Assembly: GCF_001611675.1 (NCBI RefSeq)
Contig: NZ_CP014766.1
Span: 3,162,001 to 3,226,000, forward strand
DNA from: Pontibacter akesuensis
GTDB lineage: Bacteria > Bacteroidota > Bacteroidia > Cytophagales > Hymenobacteraceae
Direction of reading: 5' to 3'
Length of the DNA stretch: 64,000 bases
A program made the translations under genes and the position numbers. The notes under the pieces were generated by a model, which had not been told where the DNA came from, ran no database searches, and saw only the letters and a program-made list of their open reading frames with translations. Below, in pieces: positions 59,392 through 64,000 of the stretch (position 1 is the stretch's first letter; each line of letters opens with the position of its first letter).

Positions 59392-59706
59392 ATGGAAGCC
59401 ATTCCGTTAGAACATATCCTGCTGTTGGGCGCCGTGCTGTTCAGCATTGGTATACTTGCTGTCATCACCAAACGCCATGCGGTGGTGGTGCTGATGGGTA
59501 TAGAGCTGATATTCAACGCGGCCAACCTCAACCTGATCGCCTTTAGCCGCTACGACCCGTCGCTGCTGCAAGGGCAGCTGTTTTCGCTGTTTGTGATTGT
59601 AGTGGCCGCCGCCGAGGCAGCCGTGGCGCTGGCCATTGTTTTGCGGGTGTACCAGCATTTCCATACCGCCAATCTTCCCGACATCGTGAGCAAGGAAAAC
59701 AGTTGA
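59392..59706 (+). CDS. nuoK: NADH-quinone oxidoreductase subunit K
   Basis: A 104-residue membrane subunit of three segments. The conserved membrane Glu residues are in LMGIELIFNAANLNLIAF and VVAAAEAAVALAIVLRVYQ. It is an MrpC-like component of the proton-pumping arm. The start is 2 bp from the nuoJ stop. A gap of about 100 bp before nuoL holds one AAGTATA and a perfect -7 element. Confidence 0.95.
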   Translation: MEAIPLEHILLLGAVLFSIGILAVITKRHAVVVLMGIELIFNAANLNLIAFSRYDPSLLQGQLFSLFVIVVAAAEAAVALAIVLRVYQHFHTANLPDIVSKENS

Positions 59707-59760
59707 ATTCAAGCCTTGTCTTTACCAGCAGGCAGGGTAAGTATAAATTAAAATTCTATT

Positions 59761-59768
59761 TAACTTTG
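59761..59768 (+). promoter_or_regulatory. possible internal promoter -7 element before nuoL
   Basis: TAACTTTG is a perfect TAnnTTTG in the nuoK-nuoL gap, 42 bp before the nuoL start. No -33 TTTG is found at the right distance. Confidence 0.3.
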
Positions 59769-59809
59769 GCGGCAGAAAAGCCACACAACCCGAAACCAGA
59801 ACCGCTACT

Positions 59810-61981
59810 TTGGAGCTATCCGACCTCTTAAAGCCATTAGCCGCCACAACCGAGACCACAGCCGCACTGGTTGTGCTGTTGCTGCCGCTGCTGGGCTTCC
59901 TGGTCTTGTTTTTCCTGGGAAAACGCCTGCCACGCCGCGGTGATTGGTTGAGCATCGGGCTCACGCTAGGGAGTTTTATACTTTCCGGATGGCTGTTTTT
60001 GCAAACCTGGAACACCGCCACTTTCCATTGCCGCACCACCTGGTTCAATCTGCCAGCCAGTTCCTTAACAGATTTCACAGCCGGCATTCTGCTCGATAAC
60101 CTCACGGTGCTGATGCTGGTGATTGTCACCTTTATATCACTGCTGGTGCAGCTGTTCTCAGTTGGTTATATGCACGGCGACAAAGGTTACAGCCGCTATT
60201 TTGCCTACCTAGGCCTGTTTACCTTCAGCATGATCGGTATTGTGGTGGTAGATAATTTGCTGCTGCTGTTCATGTTCTGGGAACTCGTGGGGCTATCGTC
60301 TTACCTGCTCATCGGTTTCTGGATACAAAAGCCGGCTGCGGTGGCCGCGAATAAAAAAGCATTTCTATTCAACCGTGTGGGCGATATAGGCCTGCTGCTC
60401 GGGCTGTTCGCCTTTTATACTTATTTCCGCACTTTTGACCTGGAGGCGCTGCGCACGTTGGTTGGCAGTGGCAACTGGGAAAGCGGCAGTTTTGTTTCCT
60501 CCTATACTTTAAATGCCCAGGGCTGGATCGTAGAACTGGGGCCAATTTTTCTGACACTGGCGGGCCTTGGACTGTTTATGGGCTGCGTGGGCAAGTCGGC
60601 GCAATTCCCTTTGCAGGTGTGGCTCCCTGATGCCATGCAAGGCCCAACACCCGTTTCGGCACTCATTCACGCGGCTACGATGGTGGCTGCCGGTGTATAC
60701 TTAGTCGCCCGCTGCTATGCTTTTTTCACGCCGCCCGCGCTGGTGGTGATTGCCTTTGTAGGGGCTCTTACTGCACTGATCGGGGCACTGGCCGCGCTCA
60801 ACCAGAACGATATCAAAGCGGTACTTGCTTTCTCAACCATTTCACAGTTGGGTTATATGGTAATGGGAATGGGCACGGGCGCGCATGATGCCGCGCTTTT
60901 TCACCTGGCCACGCACGCATTTTTCAAGGCGACCCTGTTCCTGAATGCGGGCATCATCATCCATGCCATGCACCGTGGGCTGCACCGCCACCACCTGCAC
61001 CTCGATGCGCAGGATATCCGCCACATGGGCGGCCTGCGGAAGGCACTGCCGCTCACGTTTTATATCTATATTACCGCCACTGCCGCACTGGTTGGGCTGC
61101 CGCTGTTTTCGGGTTTCCTTTCTAAGGATGCTATACTTTCCGGTAGCTGGGCCTGGGCGCAAACCATGAGCGCCAACGGCAGCAGTTTATACTTTGTAGT
61201 GCCGATCATCGGCTTTTCGGTGGTGCTGCTCACTGCTTTTTACATGGCGCGGCACATGTGGTTCATCTTCTTTGGGGAGTTCAGAGCCTCTTTCCGCGTG
61301 CAGGATTTGCGGCTGAAGGCAGGGCTGGAGGTGGAGCGCGTGATGGCGCTGCCGGTCATTTTGCTGGCCATACTTTCACTCGGGATCTTTTTCTCGCTCA
61401 ACCCGCTAAACTTCAGCAGCAGCTGGCTTTTGCAGGGCATCAGCTTGAGCAGGCTAAGTAACTCGGCCATACTTTCGGAAGGCTTGCTGCAGGCGGTGCG
61501 GGCGCAGGATGAGGCAAACCATACCTTGCATATCATCTTCGGCGTGTTGTCGACGCTGCTGGCGTTGGTGGGTATTAGCTGGGCTGTTCTCAAGTATAAA
61601 AACAGTACATCACAGCAGTTGCTGCAGGTCAGGCCAAAGTATAAACTGGCACAGCTGTCGCATAACCAGTTTCAGCTGAACGAATTTTATCAAAGAGCCT
61701 TTGTGCAGCCGTCGCTGCTGCTGGCCAAAGGCCTTTACCGCACCGACAAGCGCGTGATCGATTACACCTTGAACAACGGCAGCAAAGCGCTGGTGATCTT
61801 TGCTAAAATCGTCGCCTGGTTCGACCGTTGGGTGGTAGACGGGTTGGTGTGGCTGGTAGGGGCGCTGTCTAAAGTGCTGGGACGTGTGGGGCGTGGCCTG
61901 CAGAATGGTAAAGTGCAGAGTTACTACGCCTACTCCTTATTTGGTTTTATTTTACTAATGCTATATATCATCCTGTTTTGA
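59810..61981 (+). CDS. nuoL: NADH-quinone oxidoreductase subunit L
   Basis: A 723-residue antiporter-like subunit at the end of the membrane arm. FMFWELVGLSSYLLIGFW, GKSAQFPLQVWLPDAMQGPTPVSALIHAATMVAAGVYL (read in parts) and the later LxHxxTHAFFKATLF region carry the conserved Glu, Lys and His residues of the proton channel. The lateral helix and C-terminal extension are present. The only suitable start is a TTG at 59810. The gene is one of the richest in the TATACTT heptamer, mostly as Ile-Leu or Tyr-Thr codons. Confidence 0.95.
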   Translation: MELSDLLKPLAATTETTAALVVLLLPLLGFLVLFFLGKRLPRRGDWLSIGLTLGSFILSGWLFLQTWNTATFHCRTTWFNLPASSLTDFTAGILLDNLTVLMLVIVTFISLLVQLFSVGYMHGDKGYSRYFAYLGLFTFSMIGIVVVDNLLLLFMFWELVGLSSYLLIGFWIQKPAAVAANKKAFLFNRVGDIGLLLGLFAFYTYFRTFDLEALRTLVGSGNWESGSFVSSYTLNAQGWIVELGPIFLTLAGLGLFMGCVGKSAQFPLQVWLPDAMQGPTPVSALIHAATMVAAGVYLVARCYAFFTPPALVVIAFVGALTALIGALAALNQNDIKAVLAFSTISQLGYMVMGMGTGAHDAALFHLATHAFFKATLFLNAGIIIHAMHRGLHRHHLHLDAQDIRHMGGLRKALPLTFYIYITATAALVGLPLFSGFLSKDAILSGSWAWAQTMSANGSSLYFVVPIIGFSVVLLTAFYMARHMWFIFFGEFRASFRVQDLRLKAGLEVERVMALPVILLAILSLGIFFSLNPLNFSSSWLLQGISLSRLSNSAILSEGLLQAVRAQDEANHTLHIIFGVLSTLLALVGISWAVLKYKNSTSQQLLQVRPKYKLAQLSHNQFQLNEFYQRAFVQPSLLLAKGLYRTDKRVIDYTLNNGSKALVIFAKIVAWFDRWVVDGLVWLVGALSKVLGRVGRGLQNGKVQSYYAYSLFGFILLMLYIILF

Positions 61982-62162
61982 TGTTAATTTCGCGAGCAGG
62001 AATTTAAGGATGTGAGGATGGGCAAGATTTGGAAATTTGAAGATGTGAGAATTTTCAAATTCGAGACGTTTTCATCGGGGCGAATTCAAAACCATAAAGA
62101 AGTAGTCATCAAAAGAAAAAGTCTTGTGTCTTGCTACCTGATACTTGTGTCTAAATAAAGAA

Positions 62163-63905
62163 ATGAATTTTATACTTAGCAGCCTTATTTTTACACCCTT
62201 GTTGGCGGCACTTTTCGTGCTGCTGCTGCCTGCGCGTCTCCACAAGCTAATAAAAGCGGTGGCGTTGCTGGGGGCGCTGGTGCAAATGGGGCTGGCCATA
62301 CTTGTATACTTCTGGTTTGATGGCGCCGCCGCCGCCAACGGGCAGCAGGGCTACCAGTTTGTGGAGAAGGTGAACTGGATTGGCTTCACGTTGGGCAGCC
62401 TGGGCCGTTTCCAGATCGACTATTTCGTAGGGGTAGACGGCATCAGCATCAGCATGGTGCTGCTCACCGGCATTATCGGCGTAATCGGCCTCATCTCCTC
62501 CTGGACCATCACCCAAAACATAAAGGGCTATTTCCTGCTCCTGCTCCTGTTGCTCACGAGCGTAATGGGCTGTTTCCTGGCCCTTGACTTCTTCCTGTTC
62601 TACCTGTTCTTCGAGTTCATGCTGCTGCCGATGTACTTTTTGATCGGTATCTGGGGCGGCCCGAAACGTGAATACGCGGCCATCAAGTTCTTTATCTACA
62701 CGCTGGTTGGCTCGCTGTTCATTTTGCTGGTGATGATTGGGCTTTATACTTCTGTGATCGATCCTGCCGCCACGGCCGTGCAGATGGGACTCCTGGAGCG
62801 AGGCACCGTGCCCGGCACAGAGGTGCTGGCGCAGGTACAGCAGATGCTGCAACGCAACCAGGTGAGCAATTATAACCTGGTGCGCACCTTCAGTATTCCG
62901 GCCATGATGGAGCCGGCCAACTTCATTCCAGATAGCCTGCTCCATGTGTTGTCTGATTCAAGGCTTTGGGATTTGCCGCTGCGCTTTATCGCGTTTCTGC
63001 TGCTGTTTGCCGGTTTTGCCATCAAGGTGCCGTCGGTGCCGGTGCATACGTGGCTGCCCGATGCGCACGTAGAGGCGCCTACGCCTATTTCGGTGCTGCT
63101 GGCGGCCATACTGCTGAAAGTAGGAGGGTACGGTCTGATCCGCATCGTGTACCCGATCTTCCCGGATGCCGGTGCCTACTTTGCCATACTTGTCGGAGGG
63201 CTGGGCGTGCTCTCTATCATTTATGGGGCAATGAACGCGCTGGCCATGAACGACTTGAAAAAGCTGATCGCCTACTCCTCGGTATCGCATATGGGCTTTG
63301 TGCTGCTGGGGCTGGCTTCGCTTACGATTGAGGGCGTGAATGGCGCCATTTACATGATGTTCAGCCACGGCATTATCTCTGCCATGCTGTTCCTGGTGGT
63401 CGGTATTATCTACGACCGCGCCCACGACCGCATGATCCAAAACTTCAGGGGACTTGCCAACGTGATGCCTGCTTATACCGCCTTTGTGGTGATTGCTTTC
63501 TTTGCCTCGCTGGGCTTGCCTGGCTTCTCCGGCTTTATTGCGGAGCTGCTGGTGCTGGTAGGTGGCTTTGGTGCGCCGGAGGCAACGGGTTTGCTGCCGC
63601 GCTGGCTTACCGTGGTGGCTGTGTTTGGTTTGCTGCTCTCGGCTGCTTACTACCTGTGGGCACTGCAGCGCATGTTCTTCGGCAAGTATTGGATTTTCCC
63701 GGAGCTGCGCGCTAACGCCATCATCACTGACCTGACAAAGAGAGAATACCTGATGCTGGTGCCGCTGGCGGTGCTGGCGCTGCTTTTCGGCATCTTCCCG
63801 CACCTGCTCCTCGACAAAATAGGCCTTACGGTCACAGGTTTTACCGAACTGGTGCTACAACGCGGTCAGGAGCAGTTGGGATTAATTTTATCAACGCTTA
63901 AGTAA
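62163..63905 (+). CDS. nuoM: NADH-quinone oxidoreductase subunit M
   Basis: A 580-residue antiporter-like subunit from the ATG at 62163. Conserved parts include FEFMLLPMYFLIGIWGG, AIKVPSVPVHTWLPDAHVEAPTPISVLLAAILLKVGGYG (read in parts) and YSSVSHMGFVLLG, with the key Glu and Lys residues. The stop codon is directly followed by the GTG start of nuoN. The 180 bp before it hold no gene. Confidence 0.95.
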   Translation: MNFILSSLIFTPLLAALFVLLLPARLHKLIKAVALLGALVQMGLAILVYFWFDGAAAANGQQGYQFVEKVNWIGFTLGSLGRFQIDYFVGVDGISISMVLLTGIIGVIGLISSWTITQNIKGYFLLLLLLLTSVMGCFLALDFFLFYLFFEFMLLPMYFLIGIWGGPKREYAAIKFFIYTLVGSLFILLVMIGLYTSVIDPAATAVQMGLLERGTVPGTEVLAQVQQMLQRNQVSNYNLVRTFSIPAMMEPANFIPDSLLHVLSDSRLWDLPLRFIAFLLLFAGFAIKVPSVPVHTWLPDAHVEAPTPISVLLAAILLKVGGYGLIRIVYPIFPDAGAYFAILVGGLGVLSIIYGAMNALAMNDLKKLIAYSSVSHMGFVLLGLASLTIEGVNGAIYMMFSHGIISAMLFLVVGIIYDRAHDRMIQNFRGLANVMPAYTAFVVIAFFASLGLPGFSGFIAELLVLVGGFGAPEATGLLPRWLTVVAVFGLLLSAAYYLWALQRMFFGKYWIFPELRANAIITDLTKREYLMLVPLAVLALLFGIFPHLLLDKIGLTVTGFTELVLQRGQEQLGLILSTLK

Positions 63906-64000
63906 GTGAACGAGCAGGCAGTAAACTTATCGCAGACGCTGGACGCCATCATGGGCGGGGCAGGCATGCTGCTGCCCGAGTTTCTGCTGGCGTTCTTCTT
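63906..64000 (+). CDS. nuoN: NADH-quinone oxidoreductase subunit N, N-terminal part
   Basis: The frame opens with GTG at 63906, immediately after the nuoM stop, and runs to the window edge. The residues near the edge, MLLPEFLLAFF, match the start of the first NuoN membrane segment. An ATG at 63951 is an alternative start. The gene is cut by the end of the window. Confidence 0.75.
   Translation, partial: MNEQAVNLSQTLDAIMGGAGMLLPEFLLAFF

Noticed and set aside
1-64000. AAGTATA/TATACTT as a promoter element
   Set aside because: TATACTTTG looks like the TAnnTTTG box, but most copies are inside genes, on both strands, and without the following TTTG or a -33 box.
1-64000. tRNA and rRNA genes, CRISPR arrays, insertion sequences, prophage genes
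   Set aside because: The gaps were read for cloverleaf and TTCGA-type signals, regularly spaced repeats and transposase or integrase frames; none was found.

Overview
The window looks like a chromosomal segment of a Bacteroidota species of the Cytophagales, most like Pontibacter or a close relative in the Hymenobacteraceae. The evidence is a TonB receptor with STN and carboxypeptidase-like domains beside a DUF4249 lipoprotein, OMP_b-brl_3-type barrels, SPW, DUF4199 and DUF3817 proteins, the TTTG-N19-21-TAnnTTTG promoter type, few Shine-Dalgarno sequences and moderately GC-rich genes. No rRNA, tRNA, CRISPR array, prophage or insertion sequence was seen. The species call is an inference.

Layout. 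1-3.3 kb: two DUF4199 membrane proteins and two glycosyltransferases in one operon. 3.4-10.7 kb: an outer-membrane locus (secreted protein, STN-TonB receptor, DUF4249 lipoprotein, large MG2/plug-like protein) closed by a strong terminator. 10.9-19.6 kb: housekeeping genes, including a GAF histidine kinase, purB, an unusual AsmA-like/GT51 transglycosylase fusion, a TPR protein and an SBF-like transporter. 19.7-24.5 kb: aromatic amino acid genes on the minus strand (pheA, an aminotransferase, DAHP synthase-chorismate mutase, and a second degenerate DAHP synthase-chorismate mutase paralogue). 24.6-34.9 kb: TerC, a possible structured RNA, a DPM1-like glycosyltransferase, protoporphyrinogen oxidase, an HAD phosphatase, arginine decarboxylase, arginase, argS, a glutathione peroxidase and menA. 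35-55.4 kb: peptidases, a TonB-type barrel, nicotinamidase, a DEAD helicase, YebC, a CoA transferase, phenylalanine hydroxylase, ABC-F, murI, a glutathionylspermidine synthase-like protein and map. 55.5-64 kb: a cytochrome c and nuoH-(NUDIX)-I-J-K-L-M-N, with nuoN cut by the window edge.

The most interesting biology is control of aromatic amino acid metabolism by peptide-leader attenuation. The pheA operon is preceded by a promoter, a 21-codon leader with eight Phe/Tyr codons in a short run, and a terminator directly before the pheA start. The second DAHP synthase copy has a leader of the same design and partly the same sequence. Phenylalanine hydroxylase has an independent leader with eleven Tyr codons, a terminator, and an antiterminator arm encoded by the codons just after the Tyr run. 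In all three the last leader codons supply the strand that competes with the terminator.

A second window-wide signal is the heptamer AAGTATA/TATACTT (and, less often, AAGTATG/CATACTT). I counted about 94 exact copies by eye against roughly 6-8 expected. It occurs on both strands, inside genes (often as an Ile-Leu pair spelled ATA-CTT), between genes and in terminator stems. It behaves like an uptake-type or protein-binding signal and not like a promoter.
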